Notes: generated from the sequence alone by a model not told the origin. Counted from the stretch's first letter, positions 35,708 through 45,043 are shown. The stretch is 64,000 nt of DNA from Pseudofrankia saprophytica (GCF_000235425.2 NZ_KI912266.1:2060188-2124187), one strand, 5' to 3'. Numbers and translations: made by a program.

Positions 35708-36069
35708 CGTCGGCTGGCATGACGCCCAACGTCACAGCACCGCGGGTCAGCCCTTGGTATGCCAGTAGGGCTTGACTTTCGGCGAGTACCGGGATGACCC
35801 AGTCGGTATCTACGCGCCGATCGCTCGGAAGCGGTGGCCACCGCGGCCGATGACGCTGGCGGTGAGACTCGGGTTCTCGCGTCGCCGTGGCTAGGGCGCC
35901 GTGCGCGGCGGCCCGTCGCCCGGTCACGCGGCGGCCGAACGGAAGTCGGCGAAGCGGATGGCCCGGGCGGCGATGGCTCGCTTGCGGGCATCCGAAGAGG
36001 CTCAGGACACGGACGGGAAAGCGCCCGAACGCGCACGGGCACGGGAGGCCTGACCGGGGTTCTGCTGCG
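35708..36069. other. 362 bp without a recognised gene
   Basis: Open frames on both strands are arginine/proline-rich shadows of high GC content; no start signals or structures beyond the terminator at its right end. Confidence 0.
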
Positions 36070-36105
36070 GGCGGGGGCACAGACAACGGCGTCTGTGCCC
36101 CCGCC
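36070..36105 (-). terminator. intrinsic-type terminator of the coiled-coil gene
   Basis: A perfect 15-bp stem GGCGGGGGCACAGAC with loop AACGGC, 55 bases beyond the stop of the minus-strand gene at 36160. Confidence 0.
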
Positions 36106-36159
36106 TCCATGTCCAGGGTGCCAGCGGACCCGATCCGCTCAGGCGGCACCGGGACGGGG

Positions 36160-36588
36160 CTAGCGGCTCTTGGCGAGTTCGTCGGCGTCGGCGCGCGTGA
36201 TAATCGCGTCGGCGATCGCGTACTCGGCCTCGTCGAGGACGAAGAGCGCCAGATCGATCGCGTTGACGGCGTCCTGCTCCGCCACGTCAGCATGGAGCTC
36301 CGCCTTTCGGGCATCCCAGTCCTTGCGGCGCTCCTCAGCGTCTGCGCGCATCTCGGCGAACCGCTGGTTCACGGAGGAGCGCACGGCGTCCCAGTGCTCC
36401 TTCATGCCGGCCTTCGCCCCGGCGGCGTCCTCCTTGACCTTGGCCCTACCTCTCTCGACGGAGGTCTTCAGCTCGGCGCGCTGCGCCTCCAGCCGCTCGC
36501 GGTTCCTGTCCCGCGCCGCGGCAACAACGTCCTCGATCTTCCGCGTTCCCTCGGACAGCTCGTTGAGCTGCTCAGTCAGTGTCGTCAT
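36160..36588 (-). CDS. coiled-coil protein, function unknown
   Basis: 142 residues, almost wholly helical and highly charged: TEQLNELSEGTRKIEDVVAA, RNRERLEAQRAELKTSVERG, ERRKDWDARKAELHADVAEQ, ending in a hydrophobic helix pair NAIDLALFVLDEAEYAIADA. Heptad-like spacing suggests a long coiled coil. Similar proteins occur beside small heat-shock genes in actinomycetes as far as I recall. GGGAGTCAGGG precedes the ATG. No enzymatic motif. Confidence 0.
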   Translation of the reverse strand: MTTLTEQLNELSEGTRKIEDVVAAARDRNRERLEAQRAELKTSVERGRAKVKEDAAGAKAGMKEHWDAVRSSVNQRFAEMRADAEERRKDWDARKAELHADVAEQDAVNAIDLALFVLDEAEYAIADAIITRADADELAKSR

Positions 36589-36751
36589 CCCTGACTCCCT
36601 GCCCCTCGATCATGGTCGTTGGTCCGTTCTGGCTGACAGGTCAGCACCTGGTGTCCATACCCTGACCGTAGGTGTAGGACACGGACGCATCTGCCACCGT
36701 CGGAACCGTCCCTACATACGGAGAGTCAGGCACCTGGCCTGGGCGTCGGCA

Positions 36752-37572
36752 GGCACTGTTGCACGGGCTGGGGCCGCGGCTCGGATCGGTAATCGAGGCA
36801 TGATCGAGTGATGCTTCGCCGCCCTCGTCCACCGGTCCCGGTCTCGGAGTTCGCGGGGTTCCGCTTCCCTCCTGAGGTGATCGTGCTGGGCGTCCGGTGG
36901 TATCTGCGGTACGCGCTGTCGTACCGGGATCTCGAGGAGCTGCTGGCCGAGCGTGGCGTCGAGGTCGACCACGTCACAATCTTCCGCTGGGTGCAGCGGT
37001 TCACTCCGCTGCTGATCGACGCGGCCCGGCCCTGCCGCCACAGCCCTGGTGACAGGTGGTTCTGCGATGAGACCTACGTGAAGGTCGCCGGACGGTGGAC
37101 ATACCTCTACAGGGCCATCGACCAGTTCGGCCAGGTCATCGACGTGCTCGCCTCCAAGAAGCGGGACCTGGCCGCGGCGCGGCGGTTCTTCACCCGGGCG
37201 CTGTCTCACGGCTGCCGACCGGTCGAGGTGACCACCGACCGGGCCGCGGCCTACCCACGGGTCCTCGATGAGCAGCTCCCCGCCGCCCACCACGTTAACG
37301 TCCGCTATGCGAACAACCCGATCGAGACCGATCACGGACGACTCAAAGCCCGGCTGCGGCGATGCGCGGGTTGAAACGCCTCCGATCGGCCCAGGTGATC
37401 GGCTCCGGTAATGTCTTCGTCCAGAACGTCCGCCGCGGCCACTACGAACTCGCCACCACCATCGATCCCCGGCGTCGACTCGCGGCAGCATTCGCCGAGC
37501 TCGCTCTGGCCGTCTGACCAGGGCAGCAACCCGTATCCGCCACGCCTTGCCTCGGCCGAATGCAACAGCGCC
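36752..37572 (+). mobile_element. IS6-family insertion sequence, copy 2 (821 bp)
   Basis: Left end GGCACTGTTGCACGGGCTGG; the right end, reverse complemented, is GGCGCTGTTGCATTCGGCCG. Same family as copy 1 but clearly diverged at its ends. Transposase frameshifted. Confidence 0.
36811..37517 (+). pseudogene. IS6 transposase with a single-base deletion
   Basis: Begins MLRRPRPPVPVSEFAGFRF and carries both aspartates (WFCDETYVKVAGRW, VTTDRAAAYPRVLDEQL) and the glutamate region NPIETDHGRLKARL. At about 37362 CGGCTGCGGCGATG lacks one base relative to copy 1 (CTGCGACCGATG), giving an early stop. The lost C-terminus (LKRLRSAQVIGSG; LAAAFAELALAV) is readable in the next frame. Confidence 0.
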
Positions 37573-38026
37573 TTGAGCTAAGCCAGCCGATCTTGACCGT
37601 AGATCTTCTTGCGATCACGCCGTCCAGAGGCTCGGCCGGTTGCTCTCAGGGTTCCCGTTGCCCCTTCTCGAGACCTCGAGGTCGAAAGATTTACAGCCAA
37701 GATCACTCGTCTTGGCTCGATGCAACACTGCACGTGGCCATTTGGCGGAGGTATCGCTGGGTTCGCGCGGTCCTGCCCCGCGCCGGTTACTTGTGCAGTG
37801 TCACCGCAGGTAACCGGATTCAACCCGCCCGGATCGGCGGTTGACGACGCGCCGCAACCGGCCGTGACTGTAGGGCAGAACGGTCATCGGTGGCCGACGT
37901 GTGCTCATTGTGCGTACGGACGGCGCGGCATTTCCCGGCACCAGGAAACCCGCCGCAACACCTATCGTGGCCGCGACGTGGACCAATCGGTATTTCCTGA
38001 TATTGGACGGCAGCAGTAAACACGGG
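37573..38026. other. left flank of the first tRNA-like repeat
   Basis: No gene. Contains GTGTGCTCATTGTGCGTACGG at 37899-37919, a motif repeated in the same place 127 bp ahead of the second tRNA-like repeat. Probably an att-site arm. Confidence 0.
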
Positions 38027-38101
38027 AATGGCCGTCTTGTAATCGGGCGGTTAGGGGTTCGAGTCCCCTCGTCGGCTCGATCAACATCCCGCTGACCTGC
38101 G
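38027..38101 (+). repeat. att-like direct repeat 1: 3' half of a tRNA
   Basis: 75 bp that recur at 47388-47462 with two mismatches. The sequence holds a tRNA T-arm, AGGGGTTCGAGTCCCCT, an acceptor strand CGTCGGCTC and an anticodon loop CTTGTAA, which would be tRNA-Thr (TGT). The 5' half of a tRNA is absent, so this is an attachment-site copy, not a gene. An integrase gene follows 0.9 kb to the right. Confidence 0.
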
Positions 38102-38146
38102 TTTTTATCATTATCGATCTTGTGAAAGATATAGATTTTTAGGTGT

Positions 38147-38172
38147 TTGTGTGCTCATCGATGAGCACACAA
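38147..38172. promoter_or_regulatory. perfect 26-bp palindrome beside att-like repeat 1
   Basis: Half-site TTGTGTGCTCATC followed by its exact complement. The TGTGCTCAT core recurs near both tRNA-like repeats (37900, 47261, 47510, 47519). Likely a recombination-protein or regulator binding site 46 bp beyond the core. Confidence 0.
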
Positions 38173-38692
38173 GTGGAGCGCTCCCTTCCCTGATCGATCC
38201 GTGGCACCGTTCCTCGTCGTCCTACTTGCAGCCGCTGGGGCCCGCGCGGACGCGTGTTGAGGGGATATATCCGTCTCGGCGTAGGCTCGCTGTGTGTGCG
38301 GTCTTGACTTTTGGTGTCGGGCTCGTGTTTTCATGCGGGAAATTCGCGGTGTGGGTAGGGGCGGGCAATAGCGCAGGATCCCCGATCGAGGTCCTCCGCA
38401 TACTCCAACATCGTGATCATGACCAGCCGAGCCGTGGACCTGTCAGACACCTAAGCCCGGTGGTAGTCCCTTGCTCCCGGGCCTTCAGGGAGCCAGGCCC
38501 GCCCGCCGTGTCGCCGTCCTGGGAGGGAGTTCTCAGCGGCCGTCTCGGTGCGGGGACCGGCCGTTACCCACCTTGACCTGCGGGTTGGTCCTTGCTGCCG
38601 GCGCGGGCGAACTTGGGGCTGCGCATGCTCTCCGGCGCAGGATGGGTGGCGGTCTGCGTCGCCCGTGTCTCTTCCGAGACAGAGGAGTCATC
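38173..38692. other. 520 bp upstream of the integrase region
   Basis: No convincing gene; GC-rich frames lack start signals until GAGGAG at 38682, which precedes ATG 38693 (MKIPMAVEFHGPDIAVRIRT). That ATG is in frame with the integrase and could start a longer integrase or a separate short peptide. Confidence 0.
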
Positions 38693-39013
38693 ATGAAGAT
38701 TCCGATGGCGGTCGAGTTCCACGGGCCGGACATCGCGGTCCGCATTCGGACCGCCAAGAAGATCCACGGTATTGCCTGGTCGAGGAGTTACCTCGTCGCT
38801 CGCCGTGGCGGGTACCCGTTCGCGGTCTTGGGAATCGCAGGTCATCCCCATATCCGCAGGGTCGGTGGCACCGCGTTGATGGGAATTGGAGAACAGCCAG
38901 GAAACGCGTCTGATGGAGACGGGGGTGAGTGGAGCGCGATTCCTGGAAGCCTGGTCACCCGCCCGATTTCACATCGGGACCGGGGACTGTGCTCGAGGGA
39001 CCTCCCGGGCGCC

Positions 39014-40473
39014 ATGAGCGGGACGGTGTCCAAGCGCTGCTCGTGCCGGGGCGCCAACGGCCGCCAGCTGGGTTCCCGATGCCCGAAGCTGCGACACGAG
39101 GACGGTGACTGGCGGTCCGAGCACGGCACCTGGGGCTACCAGATAGACCTACCGCCGACGGCGGACGGCCGTCGGCGCCAGATTCGCCGAGGCGGGCTGG
39201 CCAGCGACACCGACGCTCACGACGCACTCGGCCAGATCCGCACGCTACTCGCTGATCCCGCCGACGCCGCCGAACGTGAGCAGGCTGCAGCCCTCATCGT
39301 CGAGACGTTGCGCGCGGGCGGCCCGCTGCCCGAGGTCGACGACCTCCGTCACCGCTCTCACCGCCGCGACGGCGTCGATCCTCGGATCAGCGTGGCAGCC
39401 TGGCTCCAGACCTGGCTGGCCGGCCGGCGACGGATCAGCGAGTCGACCAGAGCCGGCTACCAGACCAACATCCGTCTCCACCTGAACCCGGCGATCGGCC
39501 ATCTGCGCCTCGACCGGCTCAGCGTCGCCGATCTCGATGACCTTTTCGACGGGATCGAAGTCCACAACGAGACCATCCGCCGCCTCCGCGCCACCGGCAC
39601 TCCCGAGGAGAAGCAGGCGATCCACGGACGGAGAGCGATTGGCGCGGCGAGCAAACAGCGGATCCGCGCCACCCTGCGGGCCGCGCTCAACCACGCGATC
39701 CGCCTCGGACTGATCACCCACAACCCCGCGTCCTACGTCGAGCTGCCCACTGGTAGACCCCCACGGGCGTTGCTGTGGACCGAGGCGCGGGTGACCCGCT
39801 GGCGCGAGACAGGCGAAATCCCCTCGCCGGTCATGGTCTGGACCCCGGCCCAGCTCGGCGCGTTCCTCGACCACGCCGAACCCGACCCGCTCTACCCGCT
39901 GTTCCACCTCGTAGCCCACCGCGGCCTACGCCGCGGCGAGGCCTGCGGTCTGCACTGGGCCGACGTCGACCTCGCGACCGCCACGCTGACCGTCCGCTGG
40001 CAGATCGTCCGGAACGGCGCGGCCACTGAGCTGAAGAAACCCAAGTCCGACGCCGCAGACCGCCAGATCCCCTCGACGCCGGCACCGTGGCCGTTCTGCG
40101 TGAGCACCACGCCCGCCAGAACACCGACCGGCTCAAAGCCGGACCCGCCGGGCCGAACACCGACCTCGTTTTCCTCAACTCCGACGGCGCCTCCCCGTAC
40201 CCCGCAAAGATCAGCGGCCGTTTCCGTGACCTATGGACAGGCGCCGGCCTGCCCCCGGTCCGACTCCACGACCTCCGCCACGCCGCCGCGACCCTGGCGC
40301 TCGCCGCCGGCGCCGACCTCAAGACCGTCCAGGAACTCCTCGGCCACTCCACGATCACGATCACCGCCGATACCTACACCCACGTCTTGCCAGAACTCGC
40401 CCGCGACCTCGCCGAAAACGTCGCCCGCCTCATCCCACGCACCGCCCGACCACACCGCCAAACCGCCGGCTGA
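39014..40473 (+). pseudogene. tyrosine integrase of the att-flanked element, frameshifted
   Basis: ATG 39014 (SGTVSKRCSCRGANGRQLG) with GAGGGA upstream; an in-frame ATG at 38693 with a better site could extend it. Layout: N-terminal arm-binding region with KR-rich, Cys-containing start, core-binding domain (SVAAWLQTWLAGRRRISEST), catalytic domain with Arg in LVAHRGLRRGEACGLHWADV. Near 40070 CAGATCCCCTCGAC has one C fewer than needed for IPLDAGTVAVLREHH, and the frame shifts. The rest reads in the next frame: HDLRHAAATLALAAG (box II), LLGHSTITITADTYTHV with the nucleophile tyrosine. A one-base C-tract loss may be a real mutation or a sequencing slip; if the latter, the gene is complete. Confidence 0.
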
Positions 40474-40526
40474 CCCGCCAGATCTCCAAGGGTTCGGGCC
40501 GGGCCAGAGACGGCGACGATGTTGCC

Positions 40527-40750
40527 CGGAGGCCGTTGCGTCGGCCGATGCAACAGCGCCGTCACCGCCGGGGAGCAGACGCAGCAGCGCGAACGCGTTC
40601 GTGACACGGAGGTAGGTGAGGCGAAGCGGCACGAACCGGCATCGTCCCGCAGCCACCGACCCCAGCGGACGAGGGCCCGGACCTGGCTGGTCTCACGATC
40701 GGCAGCCACTGCTGCGAGCGCCCTGAACAGGGCGGATGACATTTTCGGCA
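40527..40750. mobile_element. fused end-fragments of an IS6 element and of the 1237-bp IS
   Basis: GCGTCGGCCGATGCAACAGC (40530-40561) is the right end of an IS6 copy. It joins directly to about 190 bp matching the right end of the 1237-bp IS, which on the minus strand reads PLRLTYLRVTNAFALLRLLP and finishes with the terminal repeat ATTTTCGGCA at 40750. Deletion between two ISs is the likely origin. Confidence 0.
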
Positions 40751-41344
40751 AGCAGTGCGACACGAACACGAAGGAGGGCTCCGATGTAGACGGAGACCGT
40801 TCTGGAGCGGTGCTGTGCGGGAGATGGAGGTGGATCCTCCGTGGTCGGCCATGCAGGGGCTGGCCGCAAACCACCGCAGGGTGCGTCGGTTAAGGGCCGG
40901 GGTGCTGAGCGCTGCGGAAAAGGCGTGCCGGTGAGTGCGTCAGGTGTGGGCCAGGAAGGCGAGCGAAAGCGAACCGCTGATGACGTGTCGAAAGAAATAT
41001 GATGGCATCGAAACCAGGGTCGTGCTTGTGCTCTGGGATGAGTTCGGGGGCTGCCTGCGTGCTGCCCGGATGGTGCCCGGCATGGAGGCGGCGCGAGCCT
41101 GGTCTGGGCTCTCGTGCGGAACGTGTGAACCTGTCGCTCCAGCGCTGCGGCCTCTGGTCGAGGTCGTGGGAGGGAGAACTTCAAGCGGTGGATGCCGCGA
41201 GGGGAGAGTACCGAGTCGTTGGAGAACGGGGGCGGACCGCCTCGTAGTAGTGGTGAACCCTGGTAATGCGGGGGGAGCGAAGGGGGCGGGTTGTCCAGGC
41301 CCGCGGGCCGGTCAACCGTCATGGTCTGATGGTGGGAGGAGCCG

Positions 41345-42610
41345 GTGGTAGTTGATGCACCTCGCGGGTCGAAGCCATTTGCTATTTCCAAGCATGCGGT
41401 GTGGGAGGCGTGGAAGAGAGTCAAGGCGAACAAGGGGGCGGCGGGCGTCGACGAACAGTCGATTGCCCAGTTCGAGCAGGACCTGAAAGGGAACCTGTAT
41501 CGGCTGTGGAACCGGATGTCGTCGGGATGTTATTTCCCGTCGCCGGTACGCGCTGTGGAGATCCCCAAACGGGGTGGTGATGGGGTCAGGGTTCTCGGCG
41601 TGCCCACGGTGACGGACCGGGTGGCGCAGACCGTGGCGGTGATGTACCTGGAGCCAGCGGTGGAACCAATCTTCCATCAGGACTCGTACGGGTACCGGCC
41701 GAACCGGTCGGCGCTCGATGCTGTCGGGGTGTGCCGTGAACGCTGCTGGCGCAGTGACTGGGTCATTGATCTCGACATCCGGTCGTTCTTCGACAGCATC
41801 GACCACGATCTGCTGCTTCGTGCGGTGGAACGCCACACCGACCAGCGCTGGATCCTGCTGTATGTGCGGCGGTGGCTGGTTGCCCCGTTGCGGCAGCCGG
41901 ACGGAACGCTGGTCGAACGCGATCGCGGAAGTCCTCAGGGCTCTGCGATCTCACCGTTGCTCGCGAACATTTTTCTGCACTATGCGTTCGACGCCTGGAT
42001 GACCCGGGAGCATCCGAGTGTGCCCTTCGAGCGTTACAGTGACGATGTTATCGTGCACTGCCGGACCGGCCGGCAGGCGCAATACGTTCGGGACGCGATC
42101 GCGGCTCGGCTGGCGGATGTGGGCTTGGAACTCAACGAGACCAAGACCCGTATCGTGTACTGCAAGAGCACGTACCGTTCAGGTTCTTACGAGCATGAGC
42201 GGTTCGATTTCCTCGGGTACACGTTCCGGCCACGGCTGGCAGTTAACAGTCGGGGTATGGGTTTCGTCGCCTTCTCGCCCGCGGTCTCAGATTATGCCGC
42301 CAAACGGATGCGGCAGGAGATGCGCCGCTGGCGGTTACATCTTCGTTCCGGGCAGACTCTCCTCGACCTGGCACAGACGGTCAACGCTGTTATCCAGGGC
42401 TGGATCAACTATTACGGACGCTTCCGTAGGTCCGAGCTGGTCCGGGTCTTCTCCTACCTCAACGACCACCTTGCCCGGTGGGCCATGCGGAAGTACAAAC
42501 GGCTGCACCGCAGCTGGCGACGGGCACGCAGACTCCTGGGACAGGTCGCACGACGCGACCCAGGGCTGTTCGCCCACTGGCAGCTCGGACTGCGGCCGAA
42601 GGCTGGATGA
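41345..42610 (+). CDS. ltrA: group II intron reverse transcriptase/maturase
   Basis: 421 residues from GTG 41345 with GGGAGGAGCC upstream. RT blocks are in order: KRVKANKGAAGVDEQSIAQF, VRVLGVPTVTDRVAQTVAVM, GYRPNRSALDAVGVC, VIDLDIRSFFDSIDHDLLL, GSPQGSAISPLLANIFLHYA, and the catalytic YSDD (FERYSDDVIVHC, with Ser instead of the usual Ala). Domain X/maturase follows: LAQTVNAVIQGWINYYGRF. There is no HNH endonuclease at the C-terminus, so the intron would rely on replication-fork priming or on reverse splicing into single strands. Needed for splicing and retrotransposition of its own intron. Reading frame intact. Confidence 0.
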   Translation: MVVDAPRGSKPFAISKHAVWEAWKRVKANKGAAGVDEQSIAQFEQDLKGNLYRLWNRMSSGCYFPSPVRAVEIPKRGGDGVRVLGVPTVTDRVAQTVAVMYLEPAVEPIFHQDSYGYRPNRSALDAVGVCRERCWRSDWVIDLDIRSFFDSIDHDLLLRAVERHTDQRWILLYVRRWLVAPLRQPDGTLVERDRGSPQGSAISPLLANIFLHYAFDAWMTREHPSVPFERYSDDVIVHCRTGRQAQYVRDAIAARLADVGLELNETKTRIVYCKSTYRSGSYEHERFDFLGYTFRPRLAVNSRGMGFVAFSPAVSDYAAKRMRQEMRRWRLHLRSGQTLLDLAQTVNAVIQGWINYYGRFRRSELVRVFSYLNDHLARWAMRKYKRLHRSWRRARRLLGQVARRDPGLFAHWQLGLRPKAG

Positions 42611-42680
42611 CGGGAGCCGGATGAGGCGAGAGTCTCACGTCCGGATCTACGAGCGCCGAGGGGTGAGACTCCCCTCGGCG
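42611..42680 (+). ncRNA. group II intron domains V and VI
   Basis: Directly after the RT stop: GAGCCGGATGAGGCGAGAGT pairs with CTCACGTCCGGATC, the catalytic domain V hairpin. It is followed by the domain VI stem CGCCGAGGGG/CCCCTCGGCG at about 42655-42680. Confidence 0.
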
Positions 42681-42710
42681 ACTCACCCAGGCGTCGGATC
42701 GACGCTCGGC

Positions 42711-42740
42711 TTGACATCTTATGATTGGTCTATCAATAAT
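42711..42740 (+). promoter_or_regulatory. promoter of tetR with overlapping operator
   Basis: TTGACA at 42711-42716 and AATAAT at 42735-42740 with 18-bp spacing. Transcription would start about at the ATG (42747), giving a leaderless mRNA. ATTGGTCTATCAAT, an imperfect palindrome between the boxes, is a likely TetR operator. A related AGGTCAATCAATCAA lies at 43313 ahead of the MFS gene. Confidence 0.
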
Positions 42741-42746
42741 GGGTTC

Positions 42747-43286
42747 ATGGCCACTGAGCGAGTCCATGAGCGGCGCCTCTCGATGGAGGAGCGCCGCGAG
42801 CAGGTGTTGACGGCCGCGGTGGCCGAGTTCGCCGAGAACGGTTACCACGCGGCGCGTACCGCGGCGATCGCGGCTCGGGCCGGGATCTCTCAGCCCTACA
42901 TCTACGCGTTGTTCGAGAACAAGAAGGTGTTGTTCCTTGCCTGCCAGGACCAGGTGCATGAGCGGATCCGGGGGGTCTTCGCTGCGGCGCTGCGCCCGGC
43001 GGAGTCGCCGGCCGAGTCTCTGCGCCTGCTGGGTCGGGCCTACCAGGTCCTGCTTGCCGACGAGGACCTGATGCGGTGCCGGATGCAGGGCTTCGCCGCG
43101 GCCGCCGACCCGGAGATCCGAGCGCATGTGCACCGCTGCTTCGTCGAGCTGTTCGACGCGGTGAAGGAGATGACGGGCGCCGACCAGGAGCAGGTCGCCC
43201 GGTTCTTCGCCACCGGGATGCTGCTGACCATCGGCGTCACGATCGACCTGCCACGCTCCTACGCGTTCGCCCCGCCCGCCCACTGA
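42747..43286 (+). CDS. TetR-family repressor of the efflux gene
   Basis: 179 residues from ATG 42747. N-terminal HTH: MEERREQVLTAAVAEFAENG, TAAIAARAGISQPYIYALFE. The C-terminal ligand-binding helices are typical (RLLGRAYQVLLADEDLMRCR; ARFFATGMLLTIGVTIDLPR). No ribosome binding site is present ahead of the start, in keeping with the leaderless promoter. The MFS transporter starts 57 bases downstream, so this is a drug-sensing repressor/efflux unit. Expression is expected to be self-repressed. The inducer is unknown. Confidence 0.
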   Translation: MATERVHERRLSMEERREQVLTAAVAEFAENGYHAARTAAIAARAGISQPYIYALFENKKVLFLACQDQVHERIRGVFAAALRPAESPAESLRLLGRAYQVLLADEDLMRCRMQGFAAAADPEIRAHVHRCFVELFDAVKEMTGADQEQVARFFATGMLLTIGVTIDLPRSYAFAPPAH

Positions 43287-43342
43287 TCGTCTTTTTTTTC
43301 GCCGTTAATTTATAGGTCAATCAATCAAGAGAGGTTCCTGGC

Positions 43343-44950
43343 ATGACCACCATCCACACTCCTTCCCGCACCCGTCCCTCCCGTCCGAGCGCCCCGGCGA
43401 CTCCCGCCTCCCTCGGCGCCCGGCCCGCCCCGTTCCGCCGCCGGTGGGCGACCCTCGCCGTGCTCTGCCTGAGCCTGCTGGTGATCGTGGTCGACACCAC
43501 GATCGTCAACGTGGCCCTCCCGACCCTGTCCCGCGACCTGCATCCCACCGCGAGCGGCCTCGCCTGGATCGTCGACGCCTACACCCTGGCCTTCGCCGCC
43601 CTGCTGCTACCCGCCGGCGCCCTCGGCGACCGCTACGGCCGACACCGCGCCCTCGCCGCCGGGCTGATCGTGTTCGGCGCCGGCTCGCTCGGCGCGGCGC
43701 TGACCACCACCACCGCACAGCTGATCGCGCTACGTGCCGTGATGGGCGCGGGCGCCGCGTTCGTCATGCCCGCCACGCTGTCGATCCTCACCAGCGTGTT
43801 CACCGACCCCGCCGAACGCGTCAAGGCGATCGGGCTGTGGTCCGGAGTCAGCGGGCTCGGTGTCGCGATCGGCCCGACCGCCGGCGGCTGGCTTTTGGCC
43901 CACTTCTCCTGGGGGTCGATCTTCCTGGTCAACCTGCCCGTCGTCGCGGTCGCCCTGACCGCCGGGACACTGCTGGTACCCGCCTCCCGCGCACCGCGCC
44001 CGGTCCGGCCCGACCTCGCCGGCGCGCTGCTGTCGATCGCCGGCCTGGGCACGCTGACCTACACCCTCATCCAAGCCCCCGCCGCCGGCTGGACCTCGAC
44101 CACCACCCTGGCCCGCGCCGCCGCCACCGCGGCCCTGCTCGCCGCTTTCATCGGCTGGCAGCTACACAGTGACCACCCGATGGTCGACGTCACCGTGTTC
44201 CGCAACCCCCGCTTCACCGCCGCATCCGCCGCGATCATGACAATGTTCTTCGCGCTCACCGGCGTGACGTTCCTACTCACCCAGATCTACCAGTTCGTTC
44301 TCGGCTACTCCCCGCTCGGCGCCGGCGTCCGCGCCCTGCCCTCCGCGCTCGCCCTAGCCATCGCCTCCCAGTTCGGCGCCCACCTCGCCACCCGGCTCGG
44401 GACCAGGGCCACCGTGGCCGGCGGCCTACTCGTCATGGCCGGCGGGCTCACCTTCTTCGCCACCGCCACCACCGCGTCCACCTACCCGCACTACCTGATC
44501 GCCACCGTGGTGATGTCCACCGGCCTGGGCCTGGCGATGGCACCCGCCACCACATCGATCATGAACGCGCTGCCCCCCGCCAAGACCGGCGTGGGCTCGG
44601 CGATCAACGACACCACCCGCAACCTCGGCAGCGTGCTCGGCATCGCCATCCTCGGCAGCATCGCCACCACCGCCTACACCCACACCCTCACCAACCAGCT
44701 GCCCGCCGCCACCGCGCCCACCGCGGGACAGTCCATCGGCGCCGCCACCGCGATCGCCCACCACACCCCCGGCCCGGCCGGACAAGCCATCGCCCACACC
44801 GCCGCCAGCGCCTTCATCCACGGCACCAGCCTCGCCCTCACCGCCGCCACCGCCACCCTGCTCGCCGCCGCCGCCATCGCCCTGCGCTACCTGCCCGCCC
44901 GGACAGCCGCGGCACCCCAGCTCCAGACCGAACCCGAGCCGGCGGCCTGA
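43343..44950 (+). CDS. MFS drug efflux transporter, DHA2 (14-helix, EmrB/QacA-type)
   Basis: 535 residues. Motif C and A regions are clear: VDTTIVNVALPTLSRDLHPT, GALGDRYGRHRALAAG, GVSGLGVAIGPTAGGWLLAH, with about 14 hydrophobic segments and a Pro/Glu tail. AGAGAGG precedes ATG 43343. DHA2 transporters exchange protons for hydrophobic drugs or cations across the membrane. With the upstream TetR it forms a small resistance cassette carried between the att-like repeats. A strong terminator follows. The sequence is richer in GC at third positions than the neighbouring element parts, which may mean separate origin. Confidence 0.
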   Translation: MTTIHTPSRTRPSRPSAPATPASLGARPAPFRRRWATLAVLCLSLLVIVVDTTIVNVALPTLSRDLHPTASGLAWIVDAYTLAFAALLLPAGALGDRYGRHRALAAGLIVFGAGSLGAALTTTTAQLIALRAVMGAGAAFVMPATLSILTSVFTDPAERVKAIGLWSGVSGLGVAIGPTAGGWLLAHFSWGSIFLVNLPVVAVALTAGTLLVPASRAPRPVRPDLAGALLSIAGLGTLTYTLIQAPAAGWTSTTTLARAAATAALLAAFIGWQLHSDHPMVDVTVFRNPRFTAASAAIMTMFFALTGVTFLLTQIYQFVLGYSPLGAGVRALPSALALAIASQFGAHLATRLGTRATVAGGLLVMAGGLTFFATATTASTYPHYLIATVVMSTGLGLAMAPATTSIMNALPPAKTGVGSAINDTTRNLGSVLGIAILGSIATTAYTHTLTNQLPAATAPTAGQSIGAATAIAHHTPGPAGQAIAHTAASAFIHGTSLALTAATATLLAAAAIALRYLPARTAAAPQLQTEPEPAA

Positions 44951-44996
44951 CCCACACCCCGAAGACACACCCCAGCACAGAGGCAAAAGCCTGTCG

Positions 44997-45043
44997 ACAG
45001 GTGGAGCCGGCCGACCCCACACGGGCCGGCCGGCTCCACCTGT
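44997..45043 (+). terminator. terminator of the tetR-MFS unit
   Basis: A perfect 16-bp stem ACAGGTGGAGCCGGCC with complement at 45028-45043 and a 15-base loop, 46 bases after the MFS stop. Confidence 0.

Larger units (their letters stand above)
40881..42688 (+). mobile_element. group II intron
   Basis: A GTGCG-type 5' boundary at 40881 (GTGCGTCGGTTAAGGG) is followed by a structured leader with the bulge-type sequence GCGAGCGAAAGCGAACC. The reverse transcriptase gene sits at 41345-42610. Domain V is at 42611 and domain VI at about 42650-42680. The ends are set from motifs and may be off by a few bases, especially the 3' end. The intron sits between IS debris and a TetR gene, not in a recognisable host gene. 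Confidence 0.

Noticed and set aside
38027-38101. A functional tRNA gene
   Set aside because: Only the anticodon loop to acceptor 3' part is present; the D-arm and 5' acceptor strand are missing and the anticodon stem does not pair well.
43325-44074. Minus-strand frames opposite the MFS transporter
   Set aside because: Gly/Arg-rich antisense of a transporter with clear MFS motifs.
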